Source: Pyropia yezoensis
Taxonomy: Eukaryota > Rhodophyta > Bangiophyceae > Bangiales > Bangiaceae
Length of the DNA: 64,000 nt
Assembly (NCBI GenBank): GCA_009829735.1
Contig: CM020620.1
Coordinates: 20,000,020-20,064,019, forward strand
Reading direction: 5' to 3'
The notes under the pieces are model-generated. The model worked only from the letters and a program-made list of their open reading frames with translations, was not told where the DNA came from and searched no databases. Shown in pieces: positions 30,048 through 40,260 of this stretch (the first letter of the stretch is position 1; each line of letters opens with the position of its first letter). The translations under genes and the position numbers were made by a program.

Positions 30048-31507
30048 TTAGGCAGGCCTACGGACCTGGTTCACCTTAAGAAACCTGGTCATAGCCACGC
30101 GGAGAGGGCACTTCTCTCCATCCCTACGACGATGTCGCAGTCTTGTGTCGTTGTCATGTCGATCCTGGAACAGCACTTCCCCAGACCCGCCAACCGTGTC
30201 ATCTTGTAAGACCGGTGGAACAGCGCTGCTCCGGTCAATGAGAAAGTTATGGATCTTGGCACAAACGCGAATCGATCGGGCCGTGGGAAGAGAGAAGAGA
30301 ATAGGCTTCCACAGGATGCCCCACCGGCCCACGAGCTGCCCAAATGTCTGCTCGACAAAAATCCGAGCAGATGACTGGTAGTAGTTAAAAGAGTCTCGCT
30401 CCCACGGCAGGTTGCGTCCCGGCCACGGTGTCAATACTCTCCTCCCAGCCACGTACGCGTCGTCTGCAGCTACCCAGTATCCGTCGGGCAGTGAACCGTC
30501 CTCAGCCAGGTGCCTGGAGAGACCGCTCGCGGAAAAGGCGACGCTGTCGTGGCATGATCCCGTTGCAATCGCCGACAAAAACTGCACCTTAAAGTCTGCA
30601 CCTACAGCGGCCTGCACGTTCACAGCGAAAAAACCCTTCCTGTTGTAGTACGCAATCGGATTGGGTGCATCGCGTACAGATGGCCGCCGGATGCGGGCAG
30701 CCAGGCCATCGATGGCGGACACGCAGCCGCGCAGTGGGTTGCGCCCGTCACGTGCGAAAAGATGACTCTGTCGGTCAAAGTCCGATTGGGTTGTGGGGAA
30801 TAAAATGTTGTTTAGCTCAGGTATGCAATCCAACACGTTGAGAACCTTCGCATAGTAGCAAGATAAATGAAAACGTCGACTAGTTAGAACATCCTCCATG
30901 ATACCTGCCTCAGGGTACTGCTCGCGCAGCACAGCTTGTAAGCCCCACATATGAAAGACACACGCATACCGATGCAGCACAGCACATTCCGTGCACCATC
31001 CCCCCCACGCCACCGCACGGCATACCCGGACACACATACCTGATGAAACACATCAAAGACGGTGCACCGTCCCAACCCAAAGGCCAGCATGCAGTCCAGG
31101 TACGACGCCCCAGCCAGCAATCGAAGCGCCAGCGCCAGTCGACAGTCGGCGGGGATAGGCTGGCCCGCCGCCAGTATAGCCATAGCATGATTAGTCCGCA
31201 ACCCATCTCTCACCAGCTCCAGTAATGCATTAAAGTCGTTGCGCTCCATCCGGAAGAGAAGACGAAAGTCGTTGTCTGATAGGGCCTTGAGAGTGTCTGA
31301 CATGCCCAGACGTGACCGCCGGCCGATCCCAGTATTGCGGGGACGCGGCACCGCCATCGCAACAGCATTGCTAAGAACATCAACTGCAGCTGTCACGGTC
31401 ACCAGCGCAGCAAACCTGGCAGCGGCTGACGGTCGCATCCGAGCGTTGCGGCCGATCGTTTTCCGGGGCACGCCCCGAAGGGAACCAGGTCCAGAGCCAG
31501 GAGGCAT
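30048..31507 (-). CDS. PIF/Harbinger-family transposase (DDE_Tnp_4, HARBI1-like), one intron
   Basis: Cut-and-paste transposase of the surrounding element. Exon 1 is 31507-31040 (156 codons), with the N-terminal helical domain LSDNDFRLLFRMERNDF and the HTH-like stretch LAFGLGRCTVFDVFHQ. A 194-nt intron runs from GTATGT (31039) to CTATGCGAAG (30846), with a CTAAC branch-like site near 30,884. Exon 2 is 30845-30048, in phase 0, giving 421 residues in all, normal for the family. The catalytic acidic triad is visible: D202 in SAIDGL, D284 in AADDAY, and E321 in FVEQTFGQL. The family GSxHDS motif (GSCHDS) and YYNRKGFFAVNVQA are also present. The gene has no internal stop, so it may be functional. 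An alternative with a short middle exon is possible but less economical. Confidence 0.85.
30846..31039 (-). other. Intron of the transposase gene (194 nt)
   Basis: GT-AG intron with consensus donor CAG/GTATGT, a CTAAC branch-like site about 40 nt before the acceptor, and phase 0 on both sides. Removing it joins the helical N-terminal domain to the DDE domain. Confidence 0.65.
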
Positions 31508-32559
31508 ACTCCAAAAAGAAAGAGCTTTTCTGTTGAGTCATAAGTGGACGAGCACAGAGAGACACGCGAGCAGATATGAGTTGAAGAGGACACACAAAAC
31601 ATCAGCAAAATTAGAGTTCGAGAAAGATTCACGGCGTGGCGGTACGCGTCAGTATGAACACGCTAGGTCGTCTCCAGCCCAACATGACGCAACGGCGGCG
31701 GTCAAGAACACGCCAAGCACATAAATAAGGCATGGAGAACGTACACTGGTGCTGAGTTGCGAAGAAAAAAAACTCGTGGCTTGACGCAGCAGAGAGTCTT
31801 GACGAGACGCGTGCTCGGGCAGGGCACGGGTGGTAGATCACCGTGGGAGCAGGCTTGACAGCACGTCCGAGGGAGAGGGAAAGAGCACGCAATGACCAAC
31901 GGCGCGGTGACTGTGGGGGGGGAAAAACGGAGTCGATCGGTGGGGTAGAAGTGATCAATCAGTGAGAGGGATCGGGGAGGTGGGGGCGGGGGGCGGGGGA
32001 GGGGGGGGGGGGGGGGGGGGGGGATCGGGGAGGTGGGGGAGGGGGGGGGGGGACGGGGGGGGACGGGGGGGGGGAGGGAGTGCCGCGCGGGGGTGGCCCT
32101 GGGGCTGCGGAAGTACGCCAAGGTGACAGGAGAGACGGTCCGGCCGTGGGAGGATTGTCCCTCGCGTAGATCACCAGCGGCTACACACTGACGTGGAAGA
32201 ATACCGGTCCGAGGAGAAGAACGAGCTCATCGTGAGGGGCGAGCACGGGCACCGGACCGGACGGTGTGGTGTCCCTCGTTGTGGACCCGTGATGTGTGCG
32301 CGCGGCCGCAGGCACGCCGTCTCTCCTCGCGCAATCGTGGTGTGCAAGAAGGTAGCCCACCCCTCGCCGTCGTATCTCCCAGTCACCAACAATTGCTCGT
32401 GCACGTTGTCTAGTCGTCAAGACAGGGCGTGTCTGGCTGCGTGCGCCCACGGAATTACAGCCTGTGTTTTGTGCATTCGCAGACACTTTCCAGATGTCGT
32501 CAAGACACGCCCTTAGTCAGGCTTTTGGGAAAGTGTGCAGGGTTTTGACGGCCGCCGCG

Positions 32560-33150
32560 GTGGCCACGCCAGGGGTGTCGCCGGTGCTGCGGTCGGCGTC
32601 GGCGACGGCGGCGACGGTGGCGACGGCGGCGACGGAGGTGGCAGTGGCGGCGGCGACGGCCGTGGCGGTGGCGACGGCGGTAACGACAGGGGTGGCGGTG
32701 GCGACGGTGGCGACGGTGGCGACGGTGGCGACGGCGGCGGCGGCGGCGTCGGTGACGACGGCCGTGGCAGTGGCGATGGTAGCGACTAGGGTGGCGCAGG
32801 CGACGCAGTGGCGGGGGCGACGGCCGTGCCGGTGGCGACGGCGGTGGCGACGCGGTGGCGGGGGCGACGGCCGTGGCGGTGGCGACGGCGGTGGCGACGC
32901 GGTGGCGGGGGCGACGGCCGTGGCGGAGGCGACGGCGGTGGCGACTGGGGTGGCGGTGGCGACGGGGTGGCGGCGACGACGGCGGCGGCGGCGGCGTCGG
33001 TGGCGACGGCCGTGGTGGTGGCGACGGCGGTGGCGACGGGCGTGGTGGCGGCGACGGGGGTGGCCGTGGCGACGGGGGTGGCCGTGGCGACGGGGTTATC
33101 CGTGGCGACGGGGGTGTTGGTAGCTTTGGCTGTGGAGTGGGGGGCTTGGG
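32560..33150. repeat. GC-rich minisatellite inside the 6.8-kb element
   Basis: Tandem and interspersed units of the type GGCGACGGCGGTGGCGAC, with longer units of about 60 bp around 32,790-32,940. Frames through it read as Val-Ala-Thr or Pro-Val-Ala-Thr repeats. I treat them as by-products of the repeat because the phase differs between strands and no flanking coding sequence exists. Confidence 0.75.
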
Positions 33151-34410
33151 TTTGTGGCGGTGGAGACGGAGAGCTTTCTCTGACGGTCGGGTCGGCCACG
33201 TGTTTGGGAGAGGGGGGGAGAGGTTGGCAGTATGTGGGGGGGGGGGGTCGTGGGCGGTGTGATTTATGTGACGGGATGGGAAGCGTAGGTGGTGGCGGTG
33301 TTGCTGGTGGGGTTGTTAGGGGCGGTGATGCCGCCAGCGCTGGGTGAATCGCCGGCGTCGGCACGATTGTTTTTTTATAGTAGGGCGGTCATGGGTGCCT
33401 TGTCGACTATGTCATAGCCAGGCAAGGTATCCCAGAATGTCTCGTGCAGGAAATCGGTGGCGGGAGTGTGGAGCGCGGCGGAGCAACGCACAATGCATGC
33501 AGACTACCCCCTCTCTCGCACCCCCGCGCAAAAGAGAACAGGCGCTTGTTTTCCCTATTTTCTTTTGCGCCCCGGCCCTAGACCACAAGAGCCAAGCAGA
33601 CCGTCGCGTTCCGCTTTCTTTTTTTTTTCCCTCCCGCCTGCCTCCCATTATCATCCCCCTCCCCCCGCCTCGCCCACACGCCCGGGGTGCGTTTTCCTCA
33701 CCCTGGCACGCCCACCACAGCTCATCTGACGTTGAGGCTGGCGGCACCTTCTCCCTGGTTACCCCGTCCCCCCATCCCCCGAGCCACGTTGGATGCACCG
33801 AGGCTGGCACCACCTAAGTCGCCAACAATGGACCTGTCGTGCCAGGCGGGAGGAAAGGGTGGAAGGGGTTGCTTGGCACTGGCTGGCGGGAGGGGCAGGA
33901 CGATGAGAGGGAACCAGAAGGCGAGAGAGGCGCTTTCCGCTTCCTCATCGGGGACCGTCGGGGCGCACGCAAACGGTCTCGAAGCATGACTAACGCATAA
34001 GCACCAGTCTTGCTCATCGAACAATCACACGAGCGCATTGGTTGGAACTATTTCCTCTCGCGAGACCGTTTTATACACGAGGTCTCGCGAGCGAAAAAAG
34101 AATCTGAAAAAAGTGCCCTCCAGCTGTCCCCGCGAAGCTCCCCTATCTCGACTACCCCCCTGCCAAGCCTCAGTTAGCACATGGGCCCGAATCAGCCCCC
34201 GAGCAGTGCAAATCAATGCGAAAAGAAAGGCCCCATTTCAGGTTCGTCAGCATCTGGTCCACTCAGGGTGTCCCTCAGAGCGGTACACAAACCAGGAGAC
34301 CCAAGGACCTCATTAGTTCGCAAGGACCTCTATGATCCTTGTGTCAGCATAGCGGCCGTGGACCCCGTCACGGCCGATGTCCTGCCCGGGCCCGAGCCGA
34401 GAAGAACCTC

Positions 34411-34437
34411 GATGTATCTTTTTTCTGCAACGGACCA
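34411..34437 (-). repeat. Right terminal inverted repeat of the 6.8-kb element
   Basis: Ends CTTTTTTCTGCAACGGACCA followed by TA. It is the inverse of 27617-27643 with about two mismatches and homologous to the right end at 61460. Confidence 0.75.
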
Positions 34438-36525
34438 TAGCACCAATCATACGCGGAGGAGAAAGCATTGGAAATACCCTCCTCATCGTTGGGTGACTGG
34501 GGGACCTTCTCAGCCCCTGAAAAAGGATAATTCTGGGCATAAAACAGACACGGAAGGCAAGAAGCACACGCTTGCAGGCCACAGTTTTTGTACACGAGGT
34601 GAAGACTCTGTTCTTCGCCGTCTGTGAGAAGCTGATGGTTGTAGCATAGATAGTGCGTGTGTTGCACTACGTGGAAGAAAGCAAGGAGAACGCTGTGTCA
34701 AAGACAATCGGCCTCCACAAGGTCACCGTGCGCAATCCGGGCCCGGTCAACGTTGAAAGCATTGGTTAACATTCCACCACCACGTGCTACGGGCTCAGGT
34801 GCCATGGACATACGAGATTCCCAATTCAGCCGGCCAATAGAATCTGACCTCTCTGTTAACGTGGGGACCTCGTGCCGAGCTGTCGACCTATCCTGGCCAC
34901 ACCTGTTAACGGATGGCCCCAACCGCAGCAAGGTCGTCGGGCATCAGCCTATAGAATTTTTGGGATAACCTCATGACCTCGACCACCGTGAAAAAAGACA
35001 TTAAAAAGTAATATAGTATCGCTTTTGGAACACATGTTGGCCTCGGGTAGGTTTCGAGCAGTCGCCTCCCGTCACCATTGCCACCTGGGCTACGCCCATC
35101 TCTCCGCCCCCGCACCCGCCCCCTCTCTCACTGTCCATCTGGACCATTTTCGCGCTCTTCATCCACAGGCACCCCAGTGGCCCCCCCGCATCACGCATGC
35201 GGGGAGGCCCCCGTTCTCCCGCCACCCCTCCGAGAGTCGTTGGCACGTCCGCAGCTCTGTGTACGCATGAGTTTCGACAGCCACGGACCAAGGCATACCC
35301 CGGCAGCGGCTGGGCTGGAGCGCTCCCTCTTCATCATTGTATGTCTCCGCTAAAGTGCTCCACCTGAAGGTAAAAAAACGTCAGTCCTACAGGCCGCTCT
35401 CTTCACCGCATGTCAGGTAGATACATGGCGAGCAGGAAATAATCAAATGTTTAAACTTTTCAGATGTCCCCGGAAGTTCTAATCAAAATTCAAAAGCGTC
35501 CCTAATCAAAGCACAAATCTCGTATACAGTCTTTCTCCATTGTTGGGCACCCTGTGTGGCGACCGTAAGCCTAAGGATTGTAACTTAATTCCGCCCTCTG
35601 ATTGGTCGGTGACAACGATCGAATGCTGACACATGCGTTGATCTCACCGTAGAGGTCGGTCGACCTGCAGTGGTTACTAGACACCGTGCCCAAGAAAGGA
35701 TGTCACAGCAATGGAGAAAGACAGTATGAATGGCACCCGAGCCATCCGGCTCAACGTGCGGCCAGGAGCAATCTGATATTACCAATACGTGGACCATCCA
35801 AAGGGCGTTAGCGCGACAACAAGCGTGGCCGCTTCATAAGGAGCTTCGCCAGCAATTCAGCATGAAAACATGACTCCTTTGCATCGCTTCTTGGAACTTT
35901 CGCCTCGAGACTGGGTGATCCTCTTTCAGCTGCACTTGGCCGTGGAAGGGCTCTGGTTGCTCCCACGGGGCCAAGGTCGGGCCGTCTTTCTGCGCTGGTC
36001 GGGCGCCCGTCCTCCTGGCAGGTCCCATCACACCCACCTCACCCCCACACTCCCCACAACCACCAGCAGCCGCCGCCCGAGCTCGGTGCAGTAGAAGGGG
36101 GGGGGGGACCGCGGCGCCGTGCTCCCCCCCCCCACCCCCCCCCTCGGCGGTCATTGCCGTCGCTGTACTGGGCGGCTGCCGTTGCCGCTTTCGTACCAGG
36201 CGCGACGGCGGCGGCGCGGCTGCAGAGGCGGCCACCGTGCGTCCACCGCGCCCCGGGTGGGCGGCGGCGACGGCGGGAGGTGGCGTCGGCAGCTTTCTGC
36301 GGCTCCCGCTTGCAACCCCACGTCCCCTTTGTGTCCATCGTTGTTCTGGCTGCCCCTACGACGTGACGGGCGCCGGCTTGTGGGCCCGCGGTCGACAGGT
36401 TTCCTCCCCCGTTCTGTCCTTCCCTTCACGTAATTCATCCCGCTTTCCATTTTTCTTCTCTGTCTTCTCTCCCCCCCTTCTTGTTTCCCTCCAGCTCCTG
36501 ACTTGGCCGCTCCCCCTTTGTTCCC
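34438..36525. other. Spacer, AT-richer first half, pyrimidine-rich leader at the end
   Basis: 34.4-35.9 kb has balanced composition and no ORF of note. The last 90 bases before 36,526 are C/T-rich (including a CCCCCCC run at about 36,470), which fits the promoter-leader pattern of other genes here. A TTATTTCCG-type AT patch lies near 35,430. Nothing else was recognised. Confidence 0.4.
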
Positions 36526-39500
36526 ATGGCGCGGGGTGTCCCGTCGGCACTGGCCCCTCGAGCCGTGGCCGACGCCGACCGCCCCTGGACCGCCCGCCTG
36601 GTTGGGCTCGTGCGGTCCCGCCGCTTCCACCGGGCCCTCAAGGGTGCCGCCGTCTATTCGGTGGCGGCGGTGTTTGTGTACGTGCCGGCTCTCACCGACG
36701 CGGTCCGCTCGTACGTCCTCTTTGTATTGCTGACGGTGGTGTTGAACCCGCCAGGTGTGGCGGTAGGTTCGGCCCTCCAGGGGGTGACCCGGGCTGTAAT
36801 GGGCGTCTCGGTGGGGCTGGCCGCGCTGGCCGTGCTGGGCCAGCTGGCCGGGTCGCGCGTCGCCCTGGCGTTGGGTTTTAGCATCTACCTCTACGGGCCG
36901 TCCTACCTCCGCGCGTCCGACCCGTCGTTGATTACGCCGGTGGTGCTGTCCCTGCTCATCCCCGCCGCGTCCTTGTGGCGGATGGGCGTGGCGGGGAATT
37001 TTGCCGCGGAGGTGTTTTCGGAAGCGGCGGTGGCCGTGTCGGTTGGCCTGGGCCTCTCTTTGGCAGGCAGCCTGCTGCTATTTCCCGAATTTGCCACCGA
37101 CGCCGCGAGTACGAAGTTCACCGCCTTCCTCACCGCCGCCGCGGACGTGACCCGCGCGTTTGGCGACGAGTACCTCTACCTGCCGTCGCCCAAGTCGGCT
37201 AGTGACGTCAATGGGGTGGGCACGTCGTCTGACGTCGACGCTGACGCTCACGCTGACACCAACGCATCTTCGGGGACGGAGAGTGACGCGGACGCTGTCA
37301 CAGACGCGTTGGTGGCTAAGCGCCGCGCCGCCATGGATGCAATGGAGTCGGCGCTCGGCGCGCTCGCGCCTGCCGTGGAGGGGGTGCTTCTCGAGCGGGC
37401 AGACCTGGACCTCTCCACCCTTCGCAAGTCGCTGACCCTGTGCCAACGCATCCAACGCACGCTGTTGGCAGCGATTGTGACGCTGCCTTTTCTCCGCCGC
37501 TGCACCGCCGACGATGCCTTCATGCGTCGTTCCCGCTTGCGCTTTCTCTCTCACGTCGAGACCTCTGCGCGGGCGCTATTTGGCGCCGTGGCCGACTATC
37601 TAGAACACGCCAGGGTCTATTATGATGCGCCGAACCAGCAGCTGCCCTGCGTGCAGCGGCTTCAAGAAGACATGGACGGTCTACGGTCCTTGCTCGACGA
37701 CTATCACAAAGCCCACCAACGGGGCCTCACGGCCCTGTGGAAGGAGCCTCAGTTCTTGCCATGTGGCAAAAGCGGCAGCAGCGACAAGAGCGACGGCCGC
37801 TCCGATGGTCCTGTCGAGGACGACGACGCCGACGACGGGGATGATACGGATGACTCGACGATTGCGGAGGAGCGCAGCTTGCTGCGGTGGGAAAAAATCA
37901 CGCGCGGGGCGGGCCTCCGGTATGCCATCCATGGCTTGGTGGCCTGCTGTGGGGAGCTGGCTGACCTGCTCGATGTCGCCCAGCGGTCACGGTCGGACAA
38001 GTCGAGCGTCCGCCACCGCATGGTGGCCATCCGCAACGCCTTCCTCCCCGACGCGGCGGTCCACCCGAGGGAGACAATGGCGGGACTGCGCCGCCGCGTG
38101 CGGGCGGTGAAGCGGCTGCCGCCGCAGCGCAGCGGAGGGGCGCTACACGGCACGCTGTCATCGGCCGACGCCAAGCGCAACAAGGCCGGGGACAGTGGCG
38201 ACGGTGACGCCGACAATGGTGGACGCCGGCACCGGGGCAGTGGAGGTGGTCGAGGTAACGGCGACCGCGCGGCGGGTCGGGGGAAGCGCGGCAAATCGTC
38301 ACGTCACCCCACCGAGGACGTCCCGTCTTCCAACCGATGGAGCAAGGCATATCGGGAGCGACTTGCAGTGGCCCGCCACTTTGCACACGTCATTCTAAGC
38401 GCCTGTGTCTTTGAGGCGGCTGGGCGGTACGCTCTCAAGCTGTCGGTGGCGGTGCTGGCCATCCACGCGCTCTTCCTGGCGAATGGCACCAGCGAGTGGA
38501 CCACTCGTTGGGGTGGCAACGCCGCTCTGTTGGTCGTGATTGTGCATTCCGACCCCACGGTGGGGGGGGGGCTGCAGCGCATGTTTTTCCTCTCCCTGTG
38601 CGCCCTCTTCGCAGCCGCCTGGGGCTGGGCCACCGTGCGGCTGGCGGTGGTGGCGTCAGTTACGGACGGTGTGGACGGTGCACGGGAGCTCCTTGCGCTG
38701 CCCGTGGTGGTTTTGTCGACGGCGGTGTACTCAACGGGCGCCTTCTACATCTTGGCGAAGAAGTCGCGCTTCTTCTATTGTGGGGTGGTTCAAATGGTCG
38801 TCTTTCAGGCCATTACCTTTCCCAGCTACCTGTACCTTCGCGACCTCACGGGGTCTCTGGACATGGACGTTATCCACGCTTTTACGCTGGAGCGACTGGC
38901 GGGCACGGGCCTGGCGCTTGGCACCATATTTGTCACCCAAGTGTTGCTGTACCCCAACCTAGCGCGCAACGGCATGAAAGTCCACCTGGCCGACGCGCTG
39001 CTGCGCACACACGCATGCTACCTCCTGCTCACTTCCTCCCGCACGGCCGAGAGCACGGCCGATGATGACTCGCGGGCCGTGACGACGGCGGCCCTGTTGA
39101 CAGAGGAGCGGGCGTTGGGTAACGCTGTACGCGCTCTGCGCGTGCAGCTGGGCTTTGCGGTTGCCGAGCCGCGACTCGAAGCGGCCTACCCAGCCGACAT
39201 TATGGCGACGCTGCTGGTCAATCTGGATGCCGTCCTCAACCACCTCACCTTTGCTTCTCTGATCCTGCAAGGCGGCATTGAGCGTGTGCGGCACGAAGAG
39301 GTGCGACGCAACGTGGCGTCGCTGCGCGTTGCTGTTTCTGTCCAACTGCACGCAATTGCCGCGGCGGTGCGGTCGGGGCTGGCGCTCCCGCCACGGATGC
39401 CCGACGCGCTCCGCATCCGCCGAAAGCTCCTCTGCTCGATTGTCTACCACGTGCAGCGGGTTCACGCGGAGGAGGCGGGCGTGCCGCCGCCGCCACGGCT

Positions 39501-39951
39501 GGGGGTACCGGGGTCGGCAGCCGGCTGGACGCCGGGGTCTGGGGAGGCGGACGGCCGCCCCGCCCCCACAGAGGCGGACGGAGGCGATGGGATTGCCGTC
39601 TCGGCGTCGGCGCGGCGCGCCGCATCGTCGGCTGCATCGTTGTCCACGTCGGCCGGCGGCGATGCGGTACCTGCCGATGCTGACACCTTCCCCTTTTCCG
39701 TCAGCTACTTGGCGTACATGGGCGCCCTCGGTGACTGTTATGGGGAGCTGGCCGATATGGCGTCGGCGGCGCGGCAGCTGGTGGGCTCCCTCCACCCATT
39801 GTCCACTGGCGACAGCGACGGCGACAGTGAAGAAACGAAAGCTGATGGAGGGACTGCCTGCACCGGGGGCGGTGACGACACTGACAATGACTACAACGGA
39901 GAGATCAACGACGACTACACTGGAGACCTGGAGCAGGGGAAGCAGGGATGA
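36526..39951 (+). CDS. FUSC/ArAE-type multi-pass membrane protein (1141 aa)
   Basis: Large integral membrane protein with two hydrophobic modules, the arrangement of fusaric-acid-resistance (FUSC), ArAE_2 and aluminium-activated malate transporter-like proteins. Module 1 (about 40-190) begins after a basic N-terminus and has about six helices (for example SYVLFVLLTVVLNP and ITPVVLSLLIPAASLW). A hydrophilic domain of about 420 residues follows. It has acidic Asp/Glu tracts (DDDADDGDDTDDS near 440) and basic Arg/Gly-rich sequence (about 570-600). Module 2 (about 622-830) repeats the helices (AALLVVIVHSDPTVGG, ALPVVVLSTAVYSTGAFYIL). The C-terminal 300 residues are soluble and end acidic. The ATG at 36526 has a good context (CCCATGG) and is the first Met. 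One exon. Export of organic or aromatic anions is a family-level inference. Confidence 0.85.
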   Translation: MARGVPSALAPRAVADADRPWTARLVGLVRSRRFHRALKGAAVYSVAAVFVYVPALTDAVRSYVLFVLLTVVLNPPGVAVGSALQGVTRAVMGVSVGLAALAVLGQLAGSRVALALGFSIYLYGPSYLRASDPSLITPVVLSLLIPAASLWRMGVAGNFAAEVFSEAAVAVSVGLGLSLAGSLLLFPEFATDAASTKFTAFLTAAADVTRAFGDEYLYLPSPKSASDVNGVGTSSDVDADAHADTNASSGTESDADAVTDALVAKRRAAMDAMESALGALAPAVEGVLLERADLDLSTLRKSLTLCQRIQRTLLAAIVTLPFLRRCTADDAFMRRSRLRFLSHVETSARALFGAVADYLEHARVYYDAPNQQLPCVQRLQEDMDGLRSLLDDYHKAHQRGLTALWKEPQFLPCGKSGSSDKSDGRSDGPVEDDDADDGDDTDDSTIAEERSLLRWEKITRGAGLRYAIHGLVACCGELADLLDVAQRSRSDKSSVRHRMVAIRNAFLPDAAVHPRETMAGLRRRVRAVKRLPPQRSGGALHGTLSSADAKRNKAGDSGDGDADNGGRRHRGSGGGRGNGDRAAGRGKRGKSSRHPTEDVPSSNRWSKAYRERLAVARHFAHVILSACVFEAAGRYALKLSVAVLAIHALFLANGTSEWTTRWGGNAALLVVIVHSDPTVGGGLQRMFFLSLCALFAAAWGWATVRLAVVASVTDGVDGARELLALPVVVLSTAVYSTGAFYILAKKSRFFYCGVVQMVVFQAITFPSYLYLRDLTGSLDMDVIHAFTLERLAGTGLALGTIFVTQVLLYPNLARNGMKVHLADALLRTHACYLLLTSSRTAESTADDDSRAVTTAALLTEERALGNAVRALRVQLGFAVAEPRLEAAYPADIMATLLVNLDAVLNHLTFASLILQGGIERVRHEEVRRNVASLRVAVSVQLHAIAAAVRSGLALPPRMPDALRIRRKLLCSIVYHVQRVHAEEAGVPPPPRLGVPGSAAGWTPGSGEADGRPAPTEADGGDGIAVSASARRAASSAASLSTSAGGDAVPADADTFPFSVSYLAYMGALGDCYGELADMASAARQLVGSLHPLSTGDSDGDSEETKADGGTACTGGGDDTDNDYNGEINDDYTGDLEQGKQG

Positions 39952-40260
39952 ATGAAGAGGAATTGTTGCAGGAAAGAAGGAAAGCACCTTGAGCGCAAGC
40001 CTTGTTTCCTTCCCCTTCGTGCCACTTCAGAATCACGTATGTATGGCGGGCCATAATTGGGGGGCGGGCGTGCGAGGCGAACGCGCGGATGGCAAGAGCG
40101 GCGCTGGACGTGATACAAGCGAAAAAGAGCACAACCATGTTCTATGTATTTACATTGACCTCATCATCAGCAAGAGAACGAGAACACTTTCGACAGAGAG
40201 CCACCGCCCAGATTCCACCCCCAATTAAGCCTTCCTCCCTCCCCAACCCACCCTCCCCCT
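39952..40260. other. Convergent 3' intergenic region
   Basis: About 300 bases between two convergent genes, AT-richer than either. It probably contains both polyadenylation regions. No clear signal was identified. Confidence 0.5.

Larger units (their letters stand above)
27617..34437. mobile_element. PIF/Harbinger-like DNA transposon, putatively autonomous (6.8 kb)
   Basis: It begins TGGTACGTTGCACAAAAAAG and ends with the inverse (CTTTTTTCTGCAACGGACCA). About 25 of 27 terminal bases pair. Both ends are flanked by TA (27615-27616 and 34438-34439). Inside, in order, are an accessory protein gene (+, 28333-29817), a spliced DDE_Tnp_4 transposase gene (-, 30048-31507), G-rich runs at 31,990-32,085, and a GC-rich minisatellite (about 32,560-33,150). 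A subterminal block of about 420 bp at the right end is homologous to the right end of the element at 59022-61460, and the left 130 bp match its left end. Two genes in convergent orientation fit the two-gene plan of Harbinger elements. The TA flank differs from the 3-bp target duplication usual for classical Harbinger. Confidence 0.75.

Noticed and set aside
32464..33364. Val-Ala-Thr repeat proteins on both strands in the 6.8-kb transposon
   Set aside because: They come from a GC minisatellite with unit length divisible by three. There is no start context, no flanking coding sequence, and both strands are equally open.
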